Part shown: positions 48,136 through 58,430 of the stretch, piece after piece
Layout of the letters: each line of letters begins with the position of its first letter
Position numbering within the stretch: position 1 is the first letter of the stretch
NCBI GenBank assembly: GCA_951217055.1
Contig: OX578282.1
Location: 46,372,329-46,436,328, forward strand
Reading direction: 5' to 3'
DNA: 64,000 bases
DNA from: Gerris lacustris
Lineage: Eukaryota > Arthropoda > Insecta > Hemiptera > Gerridae
Position numbers and translations under genes: made by a program
Notes under the pieces: model-generated
Databases searched by the model: none
Seen by the model: the letters and a program-made list of their open reading frames with translations, nothing else
Told to the model about the DNA's origin: nothing

Positions 48136-48442
48136 TGTTTATGTATGAGTATATTGAGTATGGATCGAGTTAAGAAAAAATATCAAACACAATATGAGGT
48201 TTTGAGTAAATGTAGACTGTATTAAATAAACAAAACATAAAATGTGGAAATAAAATACTTGAGATTTGAAAAGAATGCTAGACTGTACGAGTTCGATTTC
48301 GATAGTGGACTGTTGGAGGTTTACAGAAATCAGGACGAGGGAGGGAGAATCTAAAGTCCAAAGGAGGGGAAGCGGGGACTAAACAAGCTTCAAAACGACG
48401 CCACCAGAGTAGCGCCACATTAAATGATTATAAAACTGAACA
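48136..48442 (-). repeat. 3' LTR of the BEL/Pao element
   Basis: 307 bp, downstream LTR in the element's own direction. It differs from the other LTR at one site only (A at 48346, G at 54886, plus strand). Confidence 0.97.
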
Positions 48443-48455
48443 TACCGCCCACCTT
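48443..48455 (-). promoter_or_regulatory. Polypurine tract (weak)
   Basis: On the minus strand AAGGTGGGCGGTA abuts the 3' LTR, the position for priming plus-strand DNA synthesis. Two pyrimidines interrupt the purine run. Confidence 0.5.
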
Positions 48456-48563
48456 GAAAGGCCGGCTTTCAACAAAACCGACACAAAAAAATTAACGAGA
48501 TTGAAGCAAAATAAACAAAAAAAATATAATAAAATACATCATTTAAAAATTTTTATTCTTAAA
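48456..48563 (-). other. 3' untranslated segment of the BEL/Pao element
   Basis: Short A/T-rich stretch between the Gag-Pol stop codon (TGA) and the polypurine tract. No further frame, so no envelope gene. Confidence 0.7.
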
Positions 48564-51500
48564 TCAATTTTCTGGATCAGGAAGGGGGCAAATTTTCGCG
48601 ATCGAGCGCTTCCAAATTCCTGAAGACGTTTTCACACTGACGACGCGGACTAAGCCATCTTCTCCTGGAAATAATTGTTCGATTCTACCCAAGTTCCATT
48701 TGAGAGGGGGTAGGTTGTCATCCTTGATAAGAACAATAGTGCCAACCTTCAGGTTCGGTGAATTTACGTTCCACTTCAAGCGAGTCTGGAGGCCGGAAAG
48801 GTACTCCTTGGACCATCGTGACCAAATGTGTTGGCTCATTTGCTGTGTAAGTTGCAATCGTGATAATAAGTTGACTTTAAGCGGGCGCAAATCTGGTTCT
48901 AGCGGACTACTAAGGGTTTCACCTATAAGGAAGTGGCTAGGAGTTAAGGGTTGGGGATCAGAAGGGTCATTGGATAATAAGGTAAGAGGCCGAGAATTTA
49001 AACATGATTCTATATTCACTAAGACAGTATATAACTCATCGAAAGTTAAGACAAGATTTCCTACAACTCGTTTAAGATGATGTTTCATTGATTTAACGGC
49101 CGATTCCCACAAACCGCCATGATGAGGCGATTTTGGAGGGATATAATGCCACACAGTATTGTCCTGGGTTAAAAATTTATTGATACTTTCTTTATGAATC
49201 TCATTTTTGAATAATTGCCGTAGTTCGCCGAGTTCTCGCTGAGCACCCTTAAAATTCGTGGCATTATCACTGTACAGGTGGAGACATTTTCCCCTCCTTC
49301 CAGTGAATCGTTGTAATGCTGCTATAAATGCAGCCGAGGTTAAGTCAGACACGAGTTCAATGTGAACTGCTTTCGTGGCAAAACAAACGAATATTGCAGC
49401 GTATGATTTAACCTTGATTTTACTCCTTTTACCTCCTTGGCGGAGCATAAAGGGACCACAAAAATCGACCCCCGCGTGCACAAAAGGTCGTGCAGGCTCT
49501 ACTCTGTGTCGAGGAAGTGAACCCATTAGTTGGGATGATTCGATAGGCCGATTCTTGAAACAAGTGATGCACTTATGATATGTTCGACGAGCAATGTCTC
49601 TCCCTCTGAGAGGCCAGAATTTTTGCCGAACTGATGCCAAAAGAGATTGTGGCCCTGCGTGTAACAAACGAAAATGTTCACTTCTAAATATTAATTTTGT
49701 GAGAGGGTGTTCTGCGGGAATTAACATGGGGTATTTGTGATCGTATTTGATAGAAGCATGGATGAGTCTACCGCCCACCCTGAGCACATTATCTTCATCG
49801 AGGAATGGATGCAAACGAAAAAGTTTACTCCTTTTGTTGATCGGACGATTCCTTTTAAGATCCTCGATTTCGTTCGAGAATGATTCTTCTTGTGATTTCC
49901 TAACCCAGTAGGTTAACGAATATTGTAAATCCAAGGGTGATATGGGGCCATGTTTGCGCTTTTCTTTTTCAACTCGAGCGTTATGTATAAATCGGAAAAC
50001 GTAACTGAAAATCCTTATAAACTTTGTAAACGACGAATATAATTCAAAATAAGATGTAACCCCATTAGCTGTAGAAGACGACATTGCAACTACTGAAGTA
50101 GCTTCACGAGACTCAGGTAAATTTTCGGTAGGAATATTCACGGGATCATTGGGCCAATGACCACTGTCTTGAGAAGTACAAAACCATGTAGGCCCGTGCC
50201 ACCATAAAGAGGCATTTATCAGGTCAGACACGTTTAATCCTCTAGATAAGATATCGGCTGGGTTGTCATTTGTTGGAACATGCTTCCAGCAGCTGACGTC
50301 TGTCAATTGGTGTATTTGAGAAATACGATTTCCTACAAATACATTTAATTTATTTGATGTCCGTAACCAACCTAATACGATAGTCGAATCGGTCCACAAT
50401 GTGTACCGATCAATTTTGAGGTTAAGTATCTTAATAGTTTTATCATATAATTCTGCTAGTAAAAAAGTTCCACATAGCTCTAAACGTGGAATGGAGAGTT
50501 GCTTAGCGGGCGCGACTCTGCTTTTAGCACACACAAGTTTGCACGTGAATGAACCATCTGGGTTATGAGAACGAAGGTAGAGACAAGCTCCATATGCATC
50601 TTGCGAAGCATCGGAGAATCCGTGTATTTCAACTGACTGAGTAGGGTAAAAGGACATTATCCATCGAGGAATTGCAATTTTATTCAGATGCTGTAGCTGA
50701 GAGCAAAATTTTCGCCATTCTTGCTGGAGATCATTAGGTAAGGATTCATCCCAGTTTACCTTTTGAGCCCATGTCTTTTGCATTAATATTTTAGCTCGAA
50801 TTACAATTGGACTTATCAAACCGAGGGGATCAAAAATTCGTGCTATTTCTGAAAGGACAGAACGCTTAGTAATTGATTTATTTTCATCAGGGAGTCCTAC
50901 TAAATAAGTAAAACAATCCTCCTTAGGGCACCATCGCAGTCCTAAGGCCTTCACAACCCCATTCGAGTTAAAATCGTGAGTGGAAATTAATGATTCTTTG
51001 TGCTCTTCAGGAATTCCACTTAAAAGTTCTTCTGAGCTTGAAGACCATTTGCGTAGCTCCATACAGCCGCGCTTCAATAACTCTATTATTTGACGTTGAA
51101 TTTCGAGGGCATCATCCAACGTGTTACTGCCCGTTAGGAGATCGTCGATATAAAAATCTCTCTGCGCGATTAGTGAACCTAATCCTAAGTCCCTTTTCTC
51201 ATCTTCCGCGAGTTTCTTAATACAGCGAGTAGCTAAGAACGATGCAGACGTGGTACCGTATGTAAGCGTTTTGAGTACAAATTCCTTTACAGGACCGTCG
51301 TTATTATCGTACCAAAATATTCGATGTAGATTTTCTTGTTCAGGATCCAATCTAATCTGGCGGTACATTTTTGTTATATCAGCCATTAACACAAATTGGT
51401 GAGTTCTTAATCGCGTAAGAATCGAGAATAGGTCTTGCTGGATCATAGGACCAGCAATCATTAGCTCATTAAGGGAGACTCCTGAAGTAGTCTTACATGA

Positions 51501-53561
51501 AGCGTCGAAAACAACCCTTAATTTCGTGGTTGAGCTTTCTTCCTTATGAACCGCATGGTGAGGTAGGTAATGAATCAGGATTTGAGGATCTATATCATTA
51601 GGAGCTGGTTCCATGTGACCAAGCTCAAGGTAGTCATTCATGAATTCGTGATACCGAATTTTATCGAGAGGGTTATTCCCTAATTTTCGCGTAACACTGT
51701 AAAGACGTCTGAGAGCAGAATTTCGAGAATCACCAAGCATTTTGAGTGGTTTTTTAAAAGGTAAGGTCACTACGAAACGACCTGTCACATCACGTTTGAT
51801 GGTCTTGACGAAGTGGTCTTCACACTCCTGCTCCTCTTTCATGAAGTCATTGGCGCGTGAGCAATCTTCGAGCTCCCAGAATTTCCTGATTTCCTTGTCT
51901 AGGTTATCAGTACTGCACATTGTGTTGAGATGACATAAGTTTGAGGAAATCGTGGAAGGTTTGGGAATGGAAGCACATTTACCAGTCACCAACCAACCAA
52001 AAACCGTGTTCTGAAGATATGTTTTTTGATTAGCAAGTCTCATATGGCCTGCACGCAAGGCCTCGAAGAAAATCTCCGCTCCAAGCAGTAGATCTATTTC
52101 ACCAGGCGTACAAAATGTTGGGTCTGCCAACGAGATTGAGTTAGGAATATTCATGTTTGATATGTTTAAGTTAAAAGTGGGAACTGGTTTTGTAATGGAT
52201 GGCAAAACGAAAAATGATAAGGATCGTTTAAAATTATTAGCTCTTGAACTAACATCGAGATGCAGGAAACTTGATACCTTATTAGTTGACTGACATATGC
52301 CTGATATCTCAGTTTGTATGGGCCGTGGCTCAAACCCAAGCTTTTTACAGAAGGAATCCGAGACGAAGTTAGCCTGAGAACCAGAGTCCAACAAGACTCT
52401 AGCAAACTGATGTCCATTTCGAGAATCTCTGACCCTAATTATCGCAGTAGATAAAAGGATCGTAGATGGATCATATTGGGTTACGTTACGCTCATCGAAA
52501 GTTTGGGAGGACATACAAGAAATATTAGTATTCGTGGTACCAGAATTTGGCATACTGCTGGTCGATGAAGATTGATTCGAGGTAGATGAGGTCGATTCAC
52601 AGGCATTTGAACCTTTGCAGAGTAAACTGTTGTGCAAACTATCACATGATTTGCACTTTGATGATCTACAATCATTGCTACGGTGTGTTGATCGAAGGCA
52701 ATTGGTACATAGGTTCAACTGCTTCACGGTATCCCACCGTTTCTGAAGAGGAAGAGCCTTGAACTTGTTGCACCAATAGATTGGATGCTTTGATTTACAA
52801 CAATAGCAAACTATGGAGAATTGAGAAACATTAGAAGTATCCCTAAAAGTATTAGTCTGTGGGCTTGGCTGAGCCGAAAATGTCCGTGAACTTGTCGGGG
52901 TGTAAGCTGGATGAGAATTTGACGGAATATACTTGTTACGAGATAATTTAGAAGATTGAGTTTGAGAAGATGAGGTTGCCTTGGTCTGTTCCAGTGCCTC
53001 TAAAACCTGGCATCTATGAAGCAAGAAAGTGTGCAAATCCGAAAATGTGGGAAGACTATCCGATGAAAGCGAATTTTCCCAGGCTCTGACTGTATAATGG
53101 TCTAGTTTTGTTGAAACGATTATATGAATTAGCAGAGCATCCCACGAATCCGTTGGAAGTTTAAAAGCTTTAAGGGCTTCCAGATGCTTAACCGAGCTGT
53201 CGGTGATAATGCGTAATGCCTTAGCCGATTCCTTATCGGCCTTAGGGATGTCAAGCAAAGATTGAAGATGTCGGGATATTATTAATCTTTTGTTTTCAAA
53301 TCGAGAAGTAAGTGCTGACCAAGCTACCGCATAATTATCCTCTGTTGTTTCCAAGTTTTGAATGCAGCTTGCAGCATCCCCTTTAAGAAGAGATTTTAAT
53401 CTTTGAAGTTTTTCAACGTTTGATAGCTCCTTGCGGTTGTGGACAACCGAAAGCCATATATCTCTGAAAGACAACCAGTCTTCATAATTACCGCTGAAAG
53501 TATCGATTTGAATAGGCTGGAGTTTGACTCCTGTTGAATTAAATTTGTTATTCCAATACAA
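48564..53561 (-). CDS. gag-pol: BEL/Pao Gag-Pol polyprotein (lacks its N-terminal part in this frame)
   Basis: Polyprotein for capsid formation, reverse transcription and integration of the element. Numbered from the frame's first usable codon (a TTG at 53561, probably not a true start): DUF1759-like Gag core about 10-190; zinc knuckles C252-C264, C285-C298 and C303-C315; aspartic protease with DSG at D392; reverse transcriptase about 600-870 with D728 and Y804-I-D-D807; RNase H with D984 and D1058; integrase zinc domain H1296, H1301, C1331, C1334; integrase catalytic D1366, D1432, E1486; DUF5641-like tail 1601-1665. All key residues are present and no stop interrupts 1665 codons. The first Met codon is at residue 337, so Gag here must be reached from the upstream frame. 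The frame ends in TGA. Assignment is by recalled family motifs and is very secure. Confidence 0.95.
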   Translation of the reverse strand: MYWNNKFNSTGVKLQPIQIDTFSGNYEDWLSFRDIWLSVVHNRKELSNVEKLQRLKSLLKGDAASCIQNLETTEDNYAVAWSALTSRFENKRLIISRHLQSLLDIPKADKESAKALRIITDSSVKHLEALKAFKLPTDSWDALLIHIIVSTKLDHYTVRAWENSLSSDSLPTFSDLHTFLLHRCQVLEALEQTKATSSSQTQSSKLSRNKYIPSNSHPAYTPTSSRTFSAQPSPQTNTFRDTSNVSQFSIVCYCCKSKHPIYWCNKFKALPLQKRWDTVKQLNLCTNCLRSTHRSNDCRSSKCKSCDSLHNSLLCKGSNACESTSSTSNQSSSTSSMPNSGTTNTNISCMSSQTFDERNVTQYDPSTILLSTAIIRVRDSRNGHQFARVLLDSGSQANFVSDSFCKKLGFEPRPIQTEISGICQSTNKVSSFLHLDVSSRANNFKRSLSFFVLPSITKPVPTFNLNISNMNIPNSISLADPTFCTPGEIDLLLGAEIFFEALRAGHMRLANQKTYLQNTVFGWLVTGKCASIPKPSTISSNLCHLNTMCSTDNLDKEIRKFWELEDCSRANDFMKEEQECEDHFVKTIKRDVTGRFVVTLPFKKPLKMLGDSRNSALRRLYSVTRKLGNNPLDKIRYHEFMNDYLELGHMEPAPNDIDPQILIHYLPHHAVHKEESSTTKLRVVFDASCKTTSGVSLNELMIAGPMIQQDLFSILTRLRTHQFVLMADITKMYRQIRLDPEQENLHRIFWYDNNDGPVKEFVLKTLTYGTTSASFLATRCIKKLAEDEKRDLGLGSLIAQRDFYIDDLLTGSNTLDDALEIQRQIIELLKRGCMELRKWSSSSEELLSGIPEEHKESLISTHDFNSNGVVKALGLRWCPKEDCFTYLVGLPDENKSITKRSVLSEIARIFDPLGLISPIVIRAKILMQKTWAQKVNWDESLPNDLQQEWRKFCSQLQHLNKIAIPRWIMSFYPTQSVEIHGFSDASQDAYGACLYLRSHNPDGSFTCKLVCAKSRVAPAKQLSIPRLELCGTFLLAELYDKTIKILNLKIDRYTLWTDSTIVLGWLRTSNKLNVFVGNRISQIHQLTDVSCWKHVPTNDNPADILSRGLNVSDLINASLWWHGPTWFCTSQDSGHWPNDPVNIPTENLPESREATSVVAMSSSTANGVTSYFELYSSFTKFIRIFSYVFRFIHNARVEKEKRKHGPISPLDLQYSLTYWVRKSQEESFSNEIEDLKRNRPINKRSKLFRLHPFLDEDNVLRVGGRLIHASIKYDHKYPMLIPAEHPLTKLIFRSEHFRLLHAGPQSLLASVRQKFWPLRGRDIARRTYHKCITCFKNRPIESSQLMGSLPRHRVEPARPFVHAGVDFCGPFMLRQGGKRSKIKVKSYAAIFVCFATKAVHIELVSDLTSAAFIAALQRFTGRRGKCLHLYSDNATNFKGAQRELGELRQLFKNEIHKESINKFLTQDNTVWHYIPPKSPHHGGLWESAVKSMKHHLKRVVGNLVLTFDELYTVLVNIESCLNSRPLTLLSNDPSDPQPLTPSHFLIGETLSSPLEPDLRPLKVNLLSRLQLTQQMSQHIWSRWSKEYLSGLQTRLKWNVNSPNLKVGTIVLIKDDNLPPLKWNLGRIEQLFPGEDGLVRVVSVKTSSGIWKRSIAKICPLPDPEN

Positions 53562-53911
53562 TTTGTTATACCATTACAATTAAGGGATATATTATTTGAG
53601 ATTGTTTGAGTTTCCGAGGATTCAATAAAGGTCTGAATTGTATTGGCAATATCATAATACGAGTCCTCAAATTCTTCTCTGAACACGTCATGCTCAGGAT
53701 TTTCGGGAGAAAGCAATTCGATTTTTGTTTGAATATCGTTAAAGTCTGACCAACATTTTTCGAGTTTTGGTAGTCGTATTTTGACTTGTATGAGTGTTTT
53801 ATCATCTTTACTGAGAAAAGATTTAATGCGTGCGATTTGGTTGCATATCGATGTGCGCTGTTGCATAAGCTCATAAAGTTTAGTATCACCTTGTTGTGCT
53901 TTCTTAGGCAT
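53396..53911 (-). CDS. gag: BEL/Pao Gag N-terminal frame
   Basis: Starts at the first ATG of the element's RNA (53911) with MPKKAQQGDTKLYELMQQRT. It is charged, probably helical or coiled-coil, like the amino end of BEL/Pao Gag proteins that precedes the DUF1759 core. Residues 1 to about 122 are the plausible Gag part. Beyond the heptamer at 53540-53546 this frame runs antiphase to the Gag core and codes 49 residues that look meaningless before its stop. The Gag core continues in the -1 frame. Either the ribosome slips back one base here, or this copy has lost one base. It is too short to act alone as a capsid protein. Confidence 0.85.
   Translation of the reverse strand: MPKKAQQGDTKLYELMQQRTSICNQIARIKSFLSKDDKTLIQVKIRLPKLEKCWSDFNDIQTKIELLSPENPEHDVFREEFEDSYYDIANTIQTFIESSETQTISNNISLNCNGITNCIGITNLIQQESNSSLFKSILSAVIMKTGCLSEIYGFRLSTTARSYQTLKNFKD
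53519..53546 (-). promoter_or_regulatory. Candidate -1 ribosomal frameshift site in Gag
   Basis: On the minus strand the heptamer A_AAT_TTA (53546-53540) is in the exact X_XXY_YYZ phase of the upstream Gag frame. It is the slippery heptamer of the Rous sarcoma virus gag-pol junction (known). An 8-nt spacer follows, then a 5-bp hairpin GGAGT-CAA-ACTCC (53531-53519). A -1 slip enters the Gag-Pol frame. The hairpin is short, so the efficiency is doubtful. Confidence 0.5.
53544..53579 (-). repeat. Two-copy 18-bp tandem duplication in Gag
   Basis: TTGTAATGGTATAACAAA (53579-53562) and TTGTATTGGAATAACAAA (53561-53544) are adjacent and differ at two positions. The second copy supplies the AAA of the slippery heptamer. 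18 bp keeps the frame. Confidence 0.8.
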
Positions 53912-54675
53912 TATGAAAATTTAAATTAAAAATATCTTTGTGAACAAATTAAATAAATAAATAAAAGAAAGTTCAGAAATAAAAAAAATAAAAAAAAGGC
54001 CGACTCGTATAATAGAGTAGAAATTAAACGTAAAATAATAATAAAAGGTGCAAAAATTATTCTGAAAATAAAAACCTAAAAGGCAAGAAAAAATAATCAC
54101 ACAAAAAACATAAATAAAATTATAAGGATACAAAAAGAGATAAAACGATATAGAAATCTAAAAAAAGTTAAAGGAATGTTAATCAGTATTAATCTGAATA
54201 AAGATTCGTTCTTAAAAATAATAAAATGTAAGTAAATGATAGAGAAAATAAATGGATAAAATAATCGGAAGGTATTAAAGATAAAGAAAAGATTTTTAGG
54301 AAGGTGTCACCGTTAGTAGCGGCAAAGAACTATAAAGACTTCGAGGAATATGCTTATCAGTGGGTGTCGGGTAGAGATGAGTCGGGCCGCTATCGAGGCT
54401 CGCTGCTATGAGGGGCGAGGCAACTGCACCTGGAGTCTTTCCCGCGCGATCTTATGAATGCTCTCTTCTACACGAGAATGTCTACTGGGATCACCACACT
54501 ATACTAGATTGTCACTAACACATATGTACGAGTATACTACGAGTGATTGTCTTTGAAAATAAAATGAACGAGATATTATGAAAATTAATAAATTAATATA
54601 TTTTATGATAAAAATATTATGAACGTTGAGCGAGATGACAATTCGTGAAAATCACCCGGCACAAAAGGACCAAAA
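53912..54675 (-). other. Leader of the BEL/Pao element
   Basis: 764 bp between the primer-binding site and the Gag ATG. The LTR-proximal half (about 54290-54530) is GC-richer. A 70-codon hydrophobic frame at 54133-53921 is AT-driven and not credible. The packaging signal would be expected in this region but cannot be recognised by eye. Confidence 0.7.
54656..54672 (-). promoter_or_regulatory. Primer-binding site
   Basis: On the minus strand TGGTCCTTTTGTGCCGG lies 3 nt after the 5' LTR. The TGG start complements tRNA CCA ends. The string resembles the TGGTCCTTCGAGCCGG site of many BEL elements, which fits the 3' end of tRNA-Tyr, but with a small internal change, so the primer tRNA is uncertain. 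Confidence 0.7.
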
Positions 54676-54982
54676 TGTTTATGTATGAGTATATTGAGTA
54701 TGGATCGAGTTAAGAAAAAATATCAAACACAATATGAGGTTTTGAGTAAATGTAGACTGTATTAAATAAACAAAACATAAAATGTGGAAATAAAATACTT
54801 GAGATTTGAAAAGAATGCTAGACTGTACGAGTTCGATTTCGATAGTGGACTGTTGGAGGTTTACAGAAATCAGGACGAGGGAGGGGGAATCTAAAGTCCA
54901 AAGGAGGGGAAGCGGGGACTAAACAAGCTTCAAAACGACGCCACCAGAGTAGCGCCACATTAAATGATTATAAAACTGAACA
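54676..54982 (-). repeat. 5' LTR of the BEL/Pao element
   Basis: 307 bp, upstream LTR in the element's direction, which should carry the promoter. Reads TGTTCAG...CATAAACA on the minus strand. 306 of 307 positions match the other LTR. Confidence 0.97.
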
Positions 54983-55028
54983 AAGGCTAAACTAACCTAT
55001 TTACTCATTTATTAATCCTTCATTTTTT

Positions 55029-55275
55029 ACTTTCTCATACATTTAGTATCTATATAATGAGAAAGTATTGTGATGGCGTGAAAATTCGAATTTGAGATAT
55101 TGATGGATTTACATGTTTTCTGGTCCAAAAAATAGTTTTTTTAAAAAAATGTCTGTCGGCTGTAGTAATTATGTGTGGACGCGTGGAGCCTAAACTATTG
55201 GGCTAATTTCGATTAATGTAGTCCATTTAAATATGAATATACGAATCCAACTTTTTAACTCGTTTTCCTGGGGAC
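55029..55275 (+). repeat. Repeat family A fragment
   Basis: ACTTTCTCATACATTTAGT..., ATTGTGATGGCGTGAAAATT, GGAGCCTAAACTATTGGGCT and TCGTTTTCCTGGGGACAATA follow family A from its 5' end to the middle. The 3' half is missing. It lies about 40 bp beyond the retrotransposon's target duplication. Confidence 0.75.
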
Positions 55276-57300
55276 AATATAGTTTAAAATCTGATTTTGT
55301 TGAAAATCGAAAACAAAAAATAAACAACTACCATTTGAACTCTTTTTAAATATGTTTAAGAAAATTTAATTAAATGAGATATTATATGTGATTTAAATAC
55401 AGTATCATATCTGTATGGGAAATATTTATTCGATTTATTAGACCCATTTTTAGTATATTTGAGACTAGAATATTTTATTGTGATAAGGAATATAGTGATA
55501 ATAGCCCTTGCTATTACGGAACAACATTCAATAAGAACGAAATAAATTTAAAAATGATGGAGTTATTCTATATGTTACCGACCATAATTTAGTAAATCAA
55601 CATTAATTTGAAAATAATAATTTATTAAAAACATATTTTTAATTTTTTTTTTTCAAAATGAGATTTGTGTAAGGTTATACTTATTATTTGAGGCTTGAGG
55701 GAAATTATTAAAAATGAGGAAAGCTCTCCTTAAAAAATAATGAGGGGCCTGCTAGGGTGTTAAAAATTTTGCAAGAATTATTATTTTAGATTTGTCGGGA
55801 AAAAAGTAAATATATCTTAAATGCTTTTAGAGGATGCCAGGATTTGACAGATTTGTTTCTTGTTTTTAAGCTTCATATTTATGTACAAAAATAAAAATAA
55901 TGTGTTTATAATATAGCTAAAGCGATTTCCCCTGAGTAAACAATTTTAAATATATTATTTTCTTTTAAATAAATTGACTACAGTAAGCGTTCAGTTTAAG
56001 ATACTGCTAGTTTCATCAACATAGGCTTCTACAAACATTCCTTCCCAAGTGCGATGGTTCAATATTACAAATATTTTATTATAATTTAATCATAAATAAT
56101 TGGTAGTATATTTCATTTCAAGTAAAAAATTATCAAAAAATAAATTAAAGTTTAAATAACAATTGAAACTTTTTTATGCGGAATTTTTAAGGACTTTATT
56201 AAGGGGCAGAATAAAAAAAACAAAATTCTGCACGGTCCTTTTTCTTATTTTACATGGATTATTTGAATGGTTTTCCTTATTTAATATTATAAAAATTAAT
56301 AGAAATAATATAGATAGAAGCAATATACCAATGTCAGGGCAAACATTAAGATATTTATTGTACGAATTAAATTGCATAATAAAAAAAATAGGTTATTCGA
56401 ACAAATAACTAAAAATAAAATAAATTAGTTATCTAGAACAGTATTGGGATAAAGTAATTAATATTAAAATCTCTCCTTAAACTTACGACCAATGCAATTA
56501 GACTTGCATAAAAATAAAACTGGTTTACAAACAAGTTTTATACTCGATTTTTATCCATGAATCGTAAATTGAATTAATTGCAGACACTTGTTGAATATTT
56601 TATAGGAAAACCAGGAGTAGGGCAAGTCAAAGATTTTTGCAAACTGTTTTAAATTAGATGGAAAAAAGTAAAATTACGAAAGAAAATTAGAATTTATAAT
56701 TTATTGAAAATAATAGAATGAGATAATAGTGGTTTGATAACACGATGGAGGTTTTATATAAAAATGGTTGTTAAAAAAATATATTAATAGAGAAAAAGTG
56801 TCCCATATTCAAAAGGACTCTTTTTTTGAGACTTCGTTTTAAACCTATAAAATTAAGTTAAATTATTTTATATCCAGTAGGGAGAAAAAGAGAGATTTTT
56901 GGATTAGTTTAGAGGGACTAAAGTAAGTCTCTTTTTCCTTGGAAAAAAAGAAAAATAAGGATTGCCAACTTAATTATTTAGAATGAATGTCTAATGTAGT
57001 GAAATCAGGTTGGCGACACTGCTTTTTCGACCTTATTTGTAATTTTCGTTTATCACTGTTTAAACCTGCATCTAAATAACTTTCTATTTGAGTTTAATGG
57101 TAATTCTTATTTGTTTTTAATATCAAATCTCTTATATCTGCTATTATAAGTGCTAACAATTATTGTTATTTATTAAAATAATAAATAAAAACTGTGGAAT
57201 GGATGAATATGCGTTTTCTCCTTACTGGAGATAAAATATTGTATGTACGTCGGGAGTAAAGTAATCTATAATTCCCCTCGCGAGAATTATCTAATTATCG
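55276..57300. other. AT-rich stretch, no gene seen
   Basis: Overlapping open frames on both strands near 56163-56408 are AT-driven and share no recognisable family. Confidence 0.5.
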
Positions 57301-57320
57301 TAAATAATTATAGTAAATAA

Positions 57321-57420
57321 CGCTAATTAGCGTTATTCCCTCGGCTACGCCTCGAGATTTAGGGCTATGGTTCCTTCGGCTTCGCCTCAAGAACCAACTT
57401 ATTTGCTCAGGGAATAATGG
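57321..57420. repeat. Small palindromic GC-rich block
   Basis: CGCTAATTAGCG at 57321-57332, then TTATTCCCT (57333) mirrored by AGGGAATAA (57409), with CTCGGCTACGCCTCGAG and CTTCGGCTTCGCCTCAAG between them. Similar in style to the GCCGAGGCGAAGCC blocks at 32492 and 63963. Confidence 0.4.
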
Positions 57421-57429
57421 CTTAATTTA

Positions 57430-58366
57430 CTTCCTAGTGGCATAAATATCTATTGTACTTTTTTGTTCGTAATCAGTAGATTACTAAGTTTTTTCACTGG
57501 GATTTGAATCCCAGAAATTCTTTCTACAACAAATGTAAAAAAAATCTATAAAGTATAGCTTTCTGGGTTAATAACTCATAAAAAAAATTATTTGTTAAGG
57601 CACATTTCAATGTGTATTGTTATTTATGAATTAAATTTAAGATTTGACCAGTCAAGTACAATTTATTTATTTTTAGTGGAAGATCGTGTTTTTCACAAGA
57701 AACCACGGAGTTATTTTTAAAAATTTCTGATTTTTTTTTATAAGTATTTACCTCTCCTCTGTAATCTGTCTCCTGTAATGTACCCCTACTTACTTATAAT
57801 AAATTATAATCCTTATTTTACATTCAGGATAGTTTTAGCCCAGCTAACTACCCCTTTTTTTTTACCGTGGAGTACAAATATTACATCAATAAGTCCCATA
57901 ACTTCCAGACTACGCTTATTTGTACGAATTCAACCATATTTTAATTTAAGTACTCACCTCATCTATCGTACTCTGACAATCTATGAGCTATAATAAGAAT
58001 AAACTATTTACTCTGGCTTTCAAACAACGACTGAACTTATTTTCTTTCATTACAAACCAAGTCCAAAATAACAAGTTAAGAAAATACTCTTCAACAATTA
58101 AATGTACTATGTCATATCTTGATATGACACACTCCGCCACTGAATGATCTCCGTTTTCTTCCACTGAGGGAATGTTGTCTCTGCTAGTTTTAAATCATCT
58201 CTTTCTGAAAAAAAAGGCAAATCGGTCTTGTGATGGTTGAGGCCTCAGTCTTTACTTCTGCTGAGTGCGCAGTGCCGCATCCTGACTTGAATTTAGCCTT
58301 TATATTTTTCGGAGTTTTTCATTTCGTCTAGGAACTAGTTCTGTTTGGCTGATAGGTACAAGGTAA
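57430..58366. other. AT-rich stretch, no gene seen
   Basis: A 71-codon frame at 57778 has no recognisable features. Confidence 0.5.
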
Positions 58367-58430
58367 AAGTTTTGAATTCGGTTCCTGCTTGGGCAGGTAA
58401 GTTTTGAATTCGGTTCCTGCTTGGGCAGGT
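58367..58430. repeat. Exact 32-bp tandem duplication
   Basis: Two identical adjacent 32-bp copies (58367-58398 and 58399-58430), each containing GAATTCGGTTCCTGCTTGGG. Identity suggests a recent event. Confidence 0.9.

Larger units (their letters stand above)
48136..54982 (-). mobile_element. BEL/Pao LTR retrotransposon, complete
   Basis: The element is 6847 bp with TG...CA ends, two 307-bp LTRs and the 5-bp target duplication aaggc at 48131-48135 and 54983-54987. The minus-strand order is LTR, primer-binding site, 764-bp leader, Gag N-terminal frame, Gag-Pol frame, polypurine tract, LTR. BEL/Pao is indicated by the arrangement of DUF1759-type Gag, three zinc knuckles, DUF1758-type aspartic protease, reverse transcriptase with YIDD, RNase H, integrase with zinc domain and a DUF5641-type tail. 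There is no envelope frame. The coding frame is uninterrupted apart from the frame change in Gag, so the copy is young and possibly active. Confidence 0.97.

Noticed and set aside
48700..53175. Open frames on the plus strand and in other frames inside the BEL/Pao element
   Set aside because: Shadows of the real Gag-Pol frame, without domains.
53559..53561. TTG at 53561 as a true start codon for the 1665-codon frame
   Set aside because: TTG is not a normal start in eukaryotic mRNA, the position is arbitrary, and an upstream ATG frame with Gag-like sequence exists.
53921..54133. Hydrophobic 70-codon frame in the BEL/Pao leader
   Set aside because: AT-driven composition, upstream of Gag, and no relation to known accessory or envelope proteins.
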